Source: Eremophila alpestris peregrina
Lineage: Eukaryota > Chordata > Aves > Passeriformes > Alaudidae
Assembly: GCA_009792885.1 (NCBI GenBank)
Contig: WMCF01000015.1
Coordinates: 3,611,076 to 3,675,075, forward strand
Length of the DNA stretch: 64,000 bases
Reading direction: 5' to 3'
The position numbers were made by a program, and so were the translations under genes. Positions 40,201 to 55,200 of this stretch are shown piece by piece. Numbering within the stretch: the stretch's first letter is position 1; each line of letters opens with the position of its first letter. The notes beneath the pieces were generated by a model that was given only the letters and a program-made list of their open reading frames with translations, had not been told where the DNA came from and ran no database searches.

Positions 40201-43200
40201 CAGACGAAATAACTCTACAAATTAGCAATTAATGTGAGTCCTGGGGATGAGGTTAATTCACAAGGTGTTAATAACAGCAAACTGATCTGAGGCATTCACT
40301 GAAAGAAATCCATGCAATAAGAGCAGATCTCAGTATCACATCCACAGCTAATGTCCGTCATTTCCACCAGGAACCATCAATAAGTGCAAGGGATGACAGT
40401 TCCTTGAGATTTCATTTCCCTGCCTAGCACAAGCTACTGCTTTGTAGCAGCCTGATCATTTGCCAGGCCAATTAGCTGCCAGCATGTTCTCAGCCCCAGA
40501 TGTGGTCAGGCACACAGCATAAATAAACATCATTCATTACCTTCTACAATAACCACTGTGAGCTGGTCCACTGAGCACAAGGCAATAGTTATCATGACTC
40601 TGAAAGCAAGAACCCACGCCAAGAATATAATTAGTATTTATGGCCAACCAGATTCCAAACTCCTCTTTCAAATAGCATGTGTTCTCAGGGAAAGATGAAT
40701 GGATGAGGCCAAGAAGCTCTATCTACACTAAACTCTATATAACTAAATCTCTAAGGATACCAATGTAAAATATTCCCAATTCTACAAACTTCTGCCACTG
40801 TGCCTAAAACAAAACTTTCTAGTTTAAGCATCAGGAAATGATGGATATGTTTTAGGCATATGAGTAAGTCCATTGTTTAGAATCAAATACAGAAAACAGC
40901 TTTCATCAGGTTTCAAAAGGAAATATCAACGTACATATTGAGCACTTTATTATACTAACAAAGACAGCAAAATTAGACTGGCTGAAGTCTTGTGCTAATG
41001 CCAAAACCACTAAAAGGTATGTACAGACTGCTACAACCACGTAGGTAAACATGCAAATTCATGTAAAATCTGTAAAATTCCAAAACTGTGGAATGGATAG
41101 TCGTTTTAGAACACTTAGTTTGCTCCAAACTGAATGTCAGACTGCCCTGGTTAGCATGATAAGTACCAGTCTGCTTTGTATGGATGAGACAATGTTGTTA
41201 AGACCTTTATTTTTAAGTTTAAAACCGCAGCTGTTCAGCTCTGAATTCTACAGTATTTGTAGCTTCTTCCTAAAGCCCCAATGCCAGGTACCTGTCGATG
41301 AATAAGATGATCAGGTACCTCTTAAAAACAAAGTAAGTTTCTAATATTTGCAGTTGAATAGAAACATATATAATCCTGCTCTGAGCAACTTATACTGAAG
41401 ATGCACTGAAGGAAGGAGGAGATTCAGCCATGAAAAGGAAAGCAGAGGCATCTAAAACAACAACCAAGAGAAAAGAAGCTAAAAAAAAATCCATTCCATT
41501 TACTGACATCAAAGAGGTAAACACTTTCAACTGGACTTCTTGAAGCATAAAAGTGGTGGAATGAACACTGTAACATAATAAGCATAAATTGTTATCTTAA
41601 GTCTACAGTTATTAGATGTGTCTAACTTTTTGGGTATGATTTCCTTGATTCTTGACAAATTCTTAGTAACTAGACTGCTGACAATGCACTGTGTTACACA
41701 GTACCTGCTCTAATGTTAGAAAAAGTATTCTCAAACTGACCATGAAAGGAAGCAACCAAAACCTTTCCTTTAAAAAATAAAATCACCAACAAGTAAGACT
41801 GCTCATACCTTTAAAATATTTACTAACAGAACTGAAGGTTTAAAAATTAATTAACCTTATTTTTACAACATCCCTGGAGATACCAAAATGCTAAAACAGA
41901 TGAAAATAGTAACTACTATAGGAAAATATGAGCAACTAATTAAAAAAGAAAAATATTCACCATACTGACTCCTGTGAAAAACCAGTATTTAGTAAGAACT
42001 GTTGCAAAATTTCACATGAAAGCCTGAACAAGTAAACACCCACAGACTTGCGGTGCTCAAAAGGAACTGCACACCCTGCAAAACCACAGGATTCTGTACC
42101 ATCTTTAAAGCAATTCTCTTCCTAAAACTAATTCCTTATTTAAGCTACGTAAGGTAAAAAAAAAATCCTAAATGTATACAGAAGCATGTTTTTGAAAGGG
42201 AAAATTAAATTTGCTCTTTAAATTAATGTGAACGTTCATCAACTGGAACACAAGGTAATACCGGGTAGAAATCCTCATTATGCTGTTTCAGCTATGAGGG
42301 TGAACATTGGTGTGAACAGGGACAGTTCAAGCACAGGTCCTCTACTTGAGGAATCAGACACGCCTACAATACCATATGTGATATATCTAGGACATGTGGG
42401 TGACCAATCACTGGAACAGGTTGCCCAGAGAGGTTGTGGAGTCTCCCTCACTGGAGATACTTGAAAGCCATAGGGACACAACCTTGTACAATGTATCATA
42501 GGATGACCCTGCCTGAGCACAGAGGCTGGACCAGATTATCTACATGGAAAACAGAAACATTTAGATGATCACAGGAGAAAACTGGGAGTACTAGAAGGGA
42601 ATTCAAAACCTTCTCTTTACCATAGATAAGTATGCCTATGCCAGCTAAGAGGCATCACCTCAGGGAGGCATGCCTAATATCTCTCTCCCAAAGACAAGGT
42701 ATTTAACATTCACTTTTGGTCCCTGTAAAAAATGCAATGCAGAATTTGAAAACTACACTTGCAGTTCAGATGTACATCTGGGAATCACTATGTGTCTAAC
42801 ATGCCTGAAAAGACTGACAGCGGAAAACTTGAAGATATTCCCCACTGTTCACTGGTGAGTGCTGTTATTGGGACACTGGCTCAAGAAGCAGGACAGAGGC
42901 TCCCAGTACTCAGCAGCCTGTAGAGATTTATGGGAGTTGCTCGGAAACCTAGAGTTCCTGTAAGCACTTGAAGCCAATCTAGATGTGTATAAGAGACAGG
43001 TACTCAGCAGCCTGTAGAGATTTATGGGAGTTGCTCGGAAACCTAGAGTTCCTGTAAGCACTTGAAGCCATACAAGGTAGAAGACAGGTGCTAGATACTC
43101 ACCAGGAACCAACACTGTTTGCCCTATCCAGTAAGAGAACTTCAGAGAGCCAAGCTTTCAAAGAAGCAGAATCTGTATTTCAAGTACTTTAACAGCTCCT

Positions 43201-46200
43201 GAACACACAGATTTTGGAAGCATGTGCAATCCTTTGGTCTGTTTCACAGAGTGAGGCATTCAACTTCTGTGCTCAGAAGGTAACACCTTCCACAGTCTAT
43301 CAAAACACAGTGCAATTTCCTTTGCCATTTTAAGTCCTAAAAATTACCGGTTTATCATTTACAAGATTGTAAAACCTGGGCTTAAGACAGCAATGTTTTC
43401 AGTTCTAATAACCGTGAGTAAAGAGCCTAGAGTCGTACCTGTAAAATCTGGAAGTTAGTTGGGGGCATATCCATTTTCCCATCTCACTGTATGTCACACA
43501 GGAAACTTCTTGACTTTTCAAGCAGCACACTCCTAGCTGCAGTCTCCCACAGCCATCAGCTTTGGTCATCACATCAGCTTAGTCTAGTTTGACTTCCTAA
43601 CCACAGCTGTAGCTCAGTCAGCTATCTTACTAGAGACAGAAACTTTGCCATCAGGCACAGTCACACCCCATATGCTTAATGCACATTTGCAGTCACACTG
43701 AAACTGTCACTGTCCAAAACTATTTCCCTGCCCTGTCACACAGAGCTCACAAAATGCTTGAGGCTTGTCTGTCATTTCTGTCTGTTGATTTCTCCATCAC
43801 AAGAGGGAGAGCACCCCTCATCCCCAACTGCAATGAGAACAGAAACTTCCCAAGTATAGACTGCACAAAGGGACTCCTTTCAAGAGTCAGAAGAATTGAG
43901 GGGTGGGGGTGAAGGTGTTTTAAGATTTAGTTTTATTTCTCATTGTTGTACTCTGATTTGATTGGTAATAAACTAAATTTTTCCCCAAGTTGAGTCGGGT
44001 TAGCCCATGACACTAACTGCTGACTGATCTCTCCCTGCCCTCCTCATCCTGACTCACAATTGTTTCATTAAATTCTCTCTCCCCTTTGCAGTTGAGGATG
44101 GGAATGATAACATAGTTTCAGTGTGCACCTGGTGTCTAGCTAGGGCAGTGCATCACATGGACAAAGAGCTTTAAATTAGGAGGAGCTGAAAAATTACTAG
44201 AGTATCCACTTGCCTCTAAGCCTAGGAAAACTGAAAAGCAACTTCAAGAGTATGTGAGAACTTCTGTTTTAAAAATATGAGAAAACTGGAAGTACTTGAA
44301 AAGTTTGTTTTCCAGTTCATTCACATGAAGCACACCCTTTTGTGAAAAATTATATTAAAAAGATCTAGCATTAGCATAAAATCAGAAAGCAGTTCAGCTA
44401 GTATGTATTGGTATGAAACCGCTTGATATACAGAGCTACAGCATATACCTGAAGAGCTGCCCCAGAAAAAACAGCACCGACCTCTTTTCAAGGTGGAATC
44501 AGAAAGCTTGTCTAAATTGTAGCAGTTCCTGTAACTTTCAGCTAGCACAGCAAGCAATGCAATCAGCAGTGGTGTCTGGCATACTGCTATTGGTGACAAA
44601 AATGTAAATCTAAGATTCAGGACTAACACTTAGCATGGCGTAGTCCAGTTGTGCCAATGATTACCTATCAGTGTGAGCAGGAAACTTTCAAAGGTAAATG
44701 TACAACTACTCTAGTTCCATGTATTCCAGGGAATACATGAAAATTGTTTTTGTACACACTGAAAGGCCAAAAACACAACCACAGCACTGTCCAGCTGCAG
44801 CAGGCTGAAGAGCATGGAAACTCCAACCACCATTCTCTGACCCAATTTTGTCACAAAAATGATTTTATAACATCAAAGGATTCAAAAGATTAGAAAGGAA
44901 ACAGAATTGCAAGGTACAAGCTACTTCCTACAAATCCCAAAAAAGGATACTACATTTTAGCTACATGCTTTGGAAGGTAGGGTTTTGCGTTTTTTCTTGT
45001 TGGGTTTTTTTAAGGCAGCTCTGTCTTTTTAAGGCAAACCTTTTACTGTACAGCTATGTACACAGACAAGCAGAGGGGCTTTGTGAAAATGTATTCATTT
45101 TCCTCCTGAGTGTACAATTCTACCTGCATTCACACACCCAAAAACAAATTTTCTGATTAGAGCTAGCAGCCAAACTTGGCTTTCCAGCTTCCCTCCCTTG
45201 AGAATTTGGCCAAATACTATGCTGAAATACTAAGCCTCAGGCACGACCTAGGGCCCAAATCTCTGTTCCTTCTCCAGCTCCCAGTTTTTACATAAAAAGT
45301 CAGTCTGATGCATTTTCATTCTATTTGGTGGAGTGATCAGAACCCATGAGCATAAATGAGCAGCTCACATTTCAGCCAGTTTGAAGTAAGAAAGACATTT
45401 CTGAGCAGAAGACTCATTCTTGTGTACCACTACACAGGGTAACCTGGAACAAAATATATAGCCCCAGATACTTCTACCAAACCATTAGCATCTCATTCGT
45501 TAAGAAGAGTGTTTACCCAGCTTAATTTTAGAAGTCTTCAAATAAGGCACTGAGAGCCTTCAAAATAGGATTTTGGTAAGGGATCTTACCAAACAGCCCT
45601 GTAAATGCAAAAAATTAACATGGGAAGACTACACTCACAAAAGAAGAATCCACCAGAGGTTAATGAATCACATCTAATTCAGAGTTCTGGTTCTGTCAGA
45701 CACTGAACTGGTTATACAGCTGGGATGGTGTCAGGGCAGGCATATTTGCTGCTTCCCCATATCATCTCTTTTCCAGTATCTATTTATGGTGCACTCTTAT
45801 AGGCGCTATCCTATGTCCCAGACACAATGGAAATGCTCTTAAGTAGAGACATTGATGGCTGACCTAGTCACCTCAGGACACTCTTTATTCCTAAGAGGAA
45901 GGACAGGGCACGATTCACCTCACCTCTGCTTGCAAAGGACATGAACTGTGGCCCTTTGTCTGCTCTGCCTACAAAGGCAGCCCAGTGTGACTGGCTCCAA
46001 TACAGATCTCTGCATACATTCAAATGAAATTCACTCTGACTGCATTCATTACAGAGAACAATAAACAGAGCTTAAAAACAGAGTTCAAAGACTGCATTCA
46101 GTTTTCACTTTTTTTAAGCAATTGAAAAGGACAACTCTTGCAGCACCAGAGCACTGCTATGCTGCATACATCATACTGAAACCAGCTGGTATTCAACTGA

Positions 46201-49200
46201 AGTCACCTAACAACTTTCTCAGCAGCAGATCCAGCTGGAAGGGGACCTCTATGTTAATTAATTTTCTTAAATGAGGAAGTTTTTCAATGCCCTTTACCAC
46301 GAAGATGAAGCTCACTTGTATCATTACATTTCATGGAGAGATGGAGAAGTGGAGAACAGCAGCAGGAAGGTGGGACTGCTGAAGTAACACTGCCTCCAAA
46401 AGAAACATTCGTCAGAGAACAGCCTCCAAAATGTGTGTAAGGGCAGGCGAGATGGACTCCATGTCTGACACCAGTCCTTTACTCACCCACACAGTGCAGA
46501 GTAAAGCAACAGCATTTTCATCGTACTTTTACAATTAGCAACAAGAAAGGGAACAAAATGATTATCACCTCATGTTGTCACTCAGTGGGTAAAGATCTAC
46601 CACCATGATGTGCAGACAGTGTGCCTGAGGCCACTGAAACAGCTTGCGCCAACTCTTGCTAGGCCAGCTGGACAGACCTCCTGCCTCCACTGGTTCCAGC
46701 TATAAATTACCAGGTTTCTGGTAAGGTTCACCCAGCAGGCACTGACTGAAATGGGCAGGAAAGTTATCATCCAATAATCTCAGCTAGTAGATCTGAAGGG
46801 GTAGCAATTCCTGTAGGAACAAATTAAGAGCTCTGAAGAAGCTGTGAGGAGGCTAGTGCATTACCCAGGGGAAGGCAAGAAACTAAAGTCTCTTCCACAA
46901 TCAGCATATCTTCACAAGCAGCCAGCTGCACCCAGTATCGTGGGGATAACTAATCTGTTGAAATAACCTTGCAAAACCTCTACACCACACTAATTTAGGA
47001 GTTGTGGCTCTACTCCTCCAATATGGAAAGGGTGTCAACACAAAGACATTGTTTTTGCAAGCTATGGCACTAAGATTTAAGCAGAGCTGTGTCAGAAGTC
47101 ATACCACTTCAACATTGTTGGAGCACTGTGATCATCGTAAATCATGTTTTACTCACTGCCTGTTAATCCAAAGGGGAATCATTTTTGCTAGCACAATTTG
47201 TTAAAGAGTTCATATTTTCCTTAAAAAAACACAGGTCTATCACTGATCACACATACACGCTACCATAACATCATCATAAGCAAAATCCAAACTCTCATAC
47301 TCATTGCATAAAGACTATGAAACTCAACCCAAACTGGTTTTCCCTCTTGAATTTGTTACCTTTGGTACCTACTTTATTTGTATTTCAGTGGCAGTGTGAT
47401 AGAGCAAAATCCCACAAGAGTACTCTGGGAAGAGTATTTTGCAGTCACTCCAAACAAATTGTCCTGTTTCCCACAATATTCCACAAATAATAAAAACAGG
47501 AACGTTTTGAACAGAATAAGGTTTTTCTTTAAATGCTGGTCAGGTCTGTAGCAGCTCCCAGGTCTGAGAGACAGTGTGTCTTGGTCTCAGGACAAATCTT
47601 CACTGCCTACTTGCTTGCAGAGCATGAGCAACCTTTGTCTGCCATACAGCTCATACCTTTTAAATCCAGTGGACATTTGCTTAGCAGGCCAGTATGACAC
47701 ACACTTTCTAGGTCTGAAACGGTCAAGGGAATGTCTGCAGATATGCAGTAGCAAGGAGTATGTGGCTGTGGGCATCACCTCCACAGCTATCGTAACTTGC
47801 AGCATCCTCAGCAGAGATGCCTGCCCAGGATGCAGCTCACACAGAAATACTGGTGAGTAGTTTGACAGCCACTGTGCCAAATCTATCACCACCACAGTTC
47901 TGTGGGTCATGGCCACTACCCAAAATTATGAGGATGTAGATGGATGTTTTCTCTGGCTCAAAACTGCCATACTGTCACCATCTCACAGAGAAGTACCACA
48001 TGGATAACATATCCTCCTGGAGGAGGAAAGAGGCACAGTTTCAGCACCCTCACTAGAAATCATGTTTGTAGGCTTTGTCACTGATTTTCAGGTCTAGTGT
48101 AAAGAAACAATGAAACTTTAAAGCCTAATGTCAGACCCTGATCAAGATATTAAAAAACAAAAAAAAAATAATAAAAAAACAAAAAAAAAAACAACCAAAC
48201 AAAAAACCCCCACACACAACCAAAAAACCAACAAACAAAACCACCACAGAAATCCCTTCCCCTTTGAGATGGAAAATAGTTACCAGAGCTGTTATTTTGC
48301 AAGACCGCAAACGACTTAACAGAAAGGAACAGGAGAACTGTAGCCCTACAACCCTCCCTGGGCACATCCCCTGGGGCAGGCTGAGCCCTGTAATTCACAA
48401 CTCTCAGTAGCCAAGATTATGGATCAATGAAGAGAGAAATCTAGTGTCAGATATAAAATTAATAATGTATGTTGGAGTGGGAGTTCAAGAGCAGCTTCTA
48501 ATAAAGGCCCATGATCATAAATCTGTGCACTTAAATAAGCCCTTCATCATCCTAAAACTTATCTAGTGGTGAAGTTGACTGAGAGAAAGCTGGCCTGCTG
48601 CTTGTTTGGATAGATTTATGTATTATTCAGAAGCAGGCTTTCAAGCTATCAATCCACCTGGTACATACACTGGTGACTTCATTGTTAGAGGTCCTCCTCT
48701 TCCCCAGACAGACAGCTCTGTCCCTTGAAGTTATCCTGAAATGAGGAGTTTGCGTCACCATCCAAGAGGAAGGAGAAGCAGTTTCATGTCCCGTATTCAG
48801 AGGGCTTCATACATCCACACGTCCTGGTAGCTGTAGTAACAATTTTTTTCAGTTCCAGTAAAAGCTGGCAAATTAGTTTTTGGATAGTTCTCTGTCAGAT
48901 TATTCACTGAACTACTATTTATGACAATGCTGCTTTTCTTGGGCACTTGCCTAGCAGCTGAAACATACTTGCTTCCCCTAACCAGTCTACACCTTCCCAC
49001 TCAATTCTTTGGATTCCTTAACATGAAAACCAAGTAAGCCTGTTGGTGAAGGGGTATTTTGCCAATACAGTAGAATAATCGGTAAATTACTCTTACACCA
49101 CTGAGCAAAGCTGTTCTTTATAAAACACTCTACAAGCATTGCCATGAACTAGACAGGCTATAGCAATACAAGGAAAACTTCCCAGAACAAACACGTATGT

Positions 49201-52200
49201 ACGTAGCAGGAATCTTGGCCAAAGCAGGTCATGGATTTACATCTTTTAACATTCTTGATGAACAAAACTATGCTGCAGTCACATGTTCAGCACAGACCTG
49301 ACCTTCTCAATACTTGTACTAATGGCAAAAATACCACACGTAGCTCTGTTATATGAGTCTGAAGAACCCCATGGTGCCTAGATAAGTTTTGCAAAGTCCC
49401 CCTGAAGCAAAATCTCTAAATATAGGGCATCAAACTGCAGTTTGAAATAATTTGAACTGATCATTGCCAGCCAAATCTAGAGCAGAAAATTACTTTTTTT
49501 TCAGTTATGTGGGAAACAATACACATTGAATCTCAGCTTATCATATTTTTAACCTCAAATATAACACAGGCAACTCCTCTCCAAGTCATGTGACACCTAT
49601 CCCCAAAAGCATACAATTAATAGGCAAAATACCTGAAGGAACATAAAAATAATGCACAAACCCCAGGTAAATTAAAGACTTCAGTAGGCTTTGGATCAAG
49701 ATGGTCGTCTTCTTACTAGATTTCTACTATTTTAAGCCAAAATATGAGAAGTCTCATGACACTCGTTGGATCCCAGTTATACCAACATATATTATCCATG
49801 CAGCACAGCACTGTGTGGATATGTTGGAACTAGGCTGTTTGGCATGCTCTGCAGGGTGTAGGTAGGCTGTGTGCATTGACAGGATCAACTCTTAGGGTCT
49901 TATGTTAGGTACTTATATTTTGATAACAAAACACAAAGGTGTGATGTCTTCTGTGTGCCTGGATATGCTCTCTACACTTCAAGGCTATGAAAGAACATGA
50001 GAAGCTTTTATCTCATCAGCAAGATACTTTCTACATAGCAAAAAAAATTATGAGTCTTACAGTATTTTCTTAACTTCAGCCTGAGAAGGAGGCCTGTTTT
50101 CAAAACTAGTTCACATCATCAGGCTTTTTTGGGTGCAGAAATAAATCTCCTGCTCTCTTAAAACTGTATGTTAGACATCCCCACTTCAATCAGCCAACAG
50201 CAGATTTGAAATTCTACTGACAGCAATTCATCCACTCTTAGAAACGTTCTCGGTCCTCAGAAAGTAACAGCTGCTTTGTACTTTAGATTCTTTGTATTGG
50301 TAGGTGCTGAGTCATTGCAATCACAGCAATCCCAGAGAACTCTACTGGACAGACTCCCCTTCTGCAGCTTTTGTCTTGGAAGTTAAGTGACAGGAGAAGA
50401 CACTAGTAAACAGCACCACTGCAGAAAAACAAATTAAGATCAAATCACAACTATGTAATACTCAAGACAAACATTCAATCACAGTATAGACAATTTTATT
50501 TAAAAAAAAACACTGAATATATTTCAAGGAGAGCTCAGCTGCTATTGGCAAAATGAACAAAGATGAAGGGTGCCTTTGCCCTTTTACTCTGTAATTCCAT
50601 GCTTAGGGGGTTCCTCAAGGATGAGGAGTAAGGCTTCTCTGTGTGATTTAAAGAACAGGTATTAGTTAACTCCCCTTGCAGATCAGAGCTCAGCTACTAC
50701 ACAAGGCACTGTCATGATGAAAATGTACTGTTCATTTAGCCTATCCATTGCACTAGTATAAAAAAATGCTATTATGAACTGCTTAGTGGACTCTTCAGAC
50801 ACTAACTCAAGTTAGTAAAAGAGAACTTCATCTCCACCTGCCACACAGGATGTACAACATTTCTCAGAAGTGGACACGTGCTATACTGCTAATCAGACAT
50901 GTTTGCAAGAATTTGAATCAAAAGCGTATTTTTGCTCTGAACAAGTTGCTGGAGGAAAAATACAGTTAAATTTATATAATTACATTTCCTAAACTTAAAT
51001 TTTCTGGTAGCTTACATAATTCTTTTTTTCTTTGTTGCATTACCATCAGCAAAACAGAGACGCATAAAGGGTGAGGGATCCATTCTTTATTATATACCGG
51101 GTAGAATTCAAATATATGTGTCTACTGGGATATGACTCTCTTGATCATTTTATGATACATGAAAAGACAGAAAAGATAAAATTAGTCCAATTAGTCCAAG
51201 ATTAACCCTAAATTGCACTTTTCCTATCATTATTGTTTAGTCCTGCAATTCCTCTGCATCTCAGCAACACCCATACAAACACTGTAGCTCCCCCTAAAAC
51301 CATATCTACTTGCAATCTGTATTCACAGGTTAAATTTCTGGCTGGAGGCTTTCACCAGAGAGCTCAATTTACAGTTTCTGAGTCCAAATACTGTTCCAAG
51401 ATGCCACACTCCCTCTTCTTTGTTCAAGTGTATCTGCTGCCTATATTGAGGATGACTGAAAAAGCTAAATCTTAGGCTCAAATTGAGGTCAAAAGCAGCA
51501 CTTACCCTCCAGGAACCCTGTGGCTTTTGGATAAATATAGCAGGTGTCACAGTTATATGATTATCATGAGAAACTGTTAACACTATTACCAAAAGCAGAG
51601 AAAATATATGAAACCCTTGAAAAATAAAAGCTCCTGTGAAACAGATTTTTCATACTTTTAAAACACCATACAGGAAAAAAATTCACAAGAGTTTATGATT
51701 AAGGTAAGTTCTAATAGAGGTTTAACTGACTGCCAAATAGTAACATATTCAGAATATGTATCCACACAAAGAATTAAGGTTCAACACCAACCTTCAGTCA
51801 AATTTAGAAGCACTAACCAAAAATATTGCTACTAGCAAAATAGGTAAAGTGACATAGAGATGTTTGATATAGATACCATTATCATTACTGTCATGGGGGT
51901 TAGAGCTTCTGCAACAATTATTAAGCTAAGCAGACCAGCCTCTTCAGATTTTCTCGAGAAAGACCAATGTCTCCTGACACTAGCCCAGAGCACATTCCTG
52001 TATTTAAGTTTCCCTGGGTGACTTCAGGTATCTCAAGGGAGACTCTTTGAGTAAACTTTGCCTTACGAGTACCTTCCAGATGTACACTGCACCAAGAACT
52101 GTAGAGGCATTTAACAGAGAGGCATTCTTTGCTCTTCACTAACAAGCAACACAGGTGTAAGCTGGCAGAGGAGGAGACAGGAGTACAGTATCACCCAAAA

Positions 52201-55200
52201 GCACAGTACAACCGGGAAAGCATGAGAATGGCACACAGACAGGAGTCAAAAGCACAAAGCACCGTCAGTACAACTATTACACTGCTGCAGCATCCTTCTG
52301 CCCTGTCTTGCTGTTCAAGATAAAAGGTACCCTGCATGCAGCATCTTTTAAGTGCTTCCATCACCAGAACCTGTCATGTCCACAATAACCTGAAATGGGC
52401 TTGGACAAGACAGTTTGAGCTGTTTCTTCTAGCTTCTCTATAAAGAAACATTTTATTTCTTCCAAACAATTATTTCAGATTTATCAGCATCCACATAAAC
52501 CAAAAACAGATAAAATATTTTTGGACTATGTCCAACTCAACAAGAACATATGTGCCTACTTAAAAATTGAGATTTGTTTTTTTAATTTATAAATAAAGAT
52601 CAACTTGTGACCATAGCAAAGTATTTCACACCCAATGTTTCAAAAGACATTAAGAAACAACCAAGAGGCAGTCTGAACACTGGCTATACAACTGAAACAC
52701 ATGAAGCAGAAATGACAAAAAAAGAAAACTGATGACACCATGGAGGAACAGGCTGAAGCCAAGATTCTACCACTCCACCCCACCCTTTGTCATGCTGGCA
52801 TGCTAATCACTCTATATCCTGCCTTTCCCATGGGTTAGGAAGGAGAAACAAAGAACATGGAAAAGGTTTGCTGGCATTTCACAGAGCTGCTTGAAGGACG
52901 TGGTGGACTTTTAGGAAGAAAGGACATTAGTATGCTAGGATGCTGAGCCAAGTCCTCTGCACCTGAAGGCAACAACACAACAAATGACTCAGTTGCTGTC
53001 ACCCACATAACAGCAGGCCGCAAAATCCTGCCCTGCACTCACAAGGGACTTCAAACATGTTATGAAGAAAAAATTGCCCGAAGACAAATACATCAAGTGC
53101 CAACCAACTCTAAAGTAAAACAAAACTGCAATTAAAAAAAATATATGGTACCAGTCAGACACAAATTCTAAAAACCTACTGCTCAATTCTACTCTTTTTT
53201 AAGTCTACACTGGGGTTTGGACCTTGAGACAAATGAAATAAGAACTACATTATATGAGCCACTCCTAAAGCATAAAGAAAATCAGAGCCCCTAGCCCTAA
53301 GAGCTTACTTTAACTTATAACACAAATCTTTACGATTTTCAAGTGATTTTAAATGAAGTGGCAAGCAGCTAATATTAAAGTCAACTTGAAGTGGCATACT
53401 TTTACCACAAGTGATCTTGCACTTACTTTCTTGTGGGCTGATAATTTTTCTGACAGCGCCAATATAAAGTGTAATATTGTGTTTTCTTATATATGTAAAA
53501 AGCAATTCTAAACAGAAAAGACAAAACAATACATACATACACAGAGAAGGGCCTACTTGTAGACAGCCTCATTTTAACACCTACCGTCTGGAGCAGAACC
53601 AATCCTTCAGCATAAAACAGCAAGGGCATGATTCAGTCATCTAAAACCAGAATGCAGTGACATTTTAGGTGCTCCAGCTGGTCCAGTTCAGGAAGGCTGT
53701 TGTGCAGATCCTGTATCATACCCATCTGCCCACCTAGATACCTCAAGGATGCAAAAGAGTTTCAGATTATGCTCCGCATCCTCGGTAAGATGAATGGATC
53801 GCAGTCAAAGTGACTGAACCTTTAACTGCATATTTACTAGACACAAACCTAAAATTAGGTGGAACAAACCTGGACCATTACATGTTCTGTGAATTCACAT
53901 AAATACCTGAGACCTAACAACAAGGTCCTTACAGTCATGCACAAGAGGAACAGCTCCATGTATGGAGCTAGAAACTGAGACACAAAATATATTTCCAAGG
54001 AAGATTCAATCACACAGATGTAACACAAAGCAGTATCCCATGTATCTAACTTAAGACTAGCACTGTTATTTTAAAAAATTGTTACTTCATATTAGCTTTC
54101 CATATCCTCACATAGCCAAATACTCCCATCACAGTATAAAACATTCAAGAACGTGTTGCAGTATACTTTGTGACTTTATTTCTTTAACTCTGTGACTTAA
54201 TTTCTTTACCAAAAATCTAATCTTTAAATGCTGCAAATCTTTTTTCAGAACAAAAACAACTGCCTAGGTTGCAACTGCCTATTTTTTGCTGACAAAAATA
54301 TTTTTTTTCGTCCCACAGGCAAATTTTTACTACTTTTTTCCCCCTCAGACTTTCTAAGTGTGAAGCTTTCAGTGAAACATTCCATTACTGTGATAAATCC
54401 ACATGCAAAAGACTTCTAGAATAGCTTAGTAACCTCACTAAAGATAAATACTCCCCAAGAAAACATTTTCTGCAGTTAAAAATTTTACAAGAATATCCCA
54501 TATCATAAGTAAAATTAAGATAATATATTTTTAAGAAGTTCATGAAGCAGAAAAAGAATAGAACACTCATGAATTTTGTTTTTATAAACGCCTATGTCTC
54601 TAACATTTGTACTAACTCACCTTCTGTCTTGCAACATAAAAAAAAGATCAAGTAATGCCTCTGCTCCCCAAGTATTCAGATTAGAGCTACATTTCATTAT
54701 CAGGTAGAGTAAAAAGGATTTTATTTTATTACAAGAACTGTTGCATAAACCCTTAGGTAAAAGCAAATTATTGGTGCAAATGACTTATTTCCATAAAACA
54801 TGAACAGAGATGCTAAATGTGGAACACTCAGGAAAGCGATTGCAAATAATCAACTTCTTTCTAATATATTAAAACACAAGGGCAGTTGCCAAGAAGACAG
54901 ACTGCCTGACACGTTTACAGGACTGTCTAGACTACATCCCAGAAATAATCAACAAAAGATACTTAAGGATCAAGGCATAAAAACACAAAACCACACACAT
55001 TGCAGTGTGAAAAAAAGCTTCCCAGAAGATGCAATATTGTGAAGACAAGAACCGAAGTGCTCCCTGAAAGTGAAAATACAGAAATAAACCTTTTAGTAAA
55101 GAAGCAGTGCTACCTCTATCACACTTGTCTGCACTCTGAAATGTTATTCCCAGCTCTCTTCTGCAGATATCAAAAACAGACTGTGAAAGAAAGACAACAT

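Noticed and set aside
46225..46260. CR1-like string CTGGAAGGGGACCTCT
   Set aside because: The sequence departs from CR1 at once on both sides; likely coincidence.
47587..47916. 109-codon minus-strand frame
   Set aside because: No recognisable domain, no splice context, and an overlapping plus-strand frame of similar length; best explained by chance.
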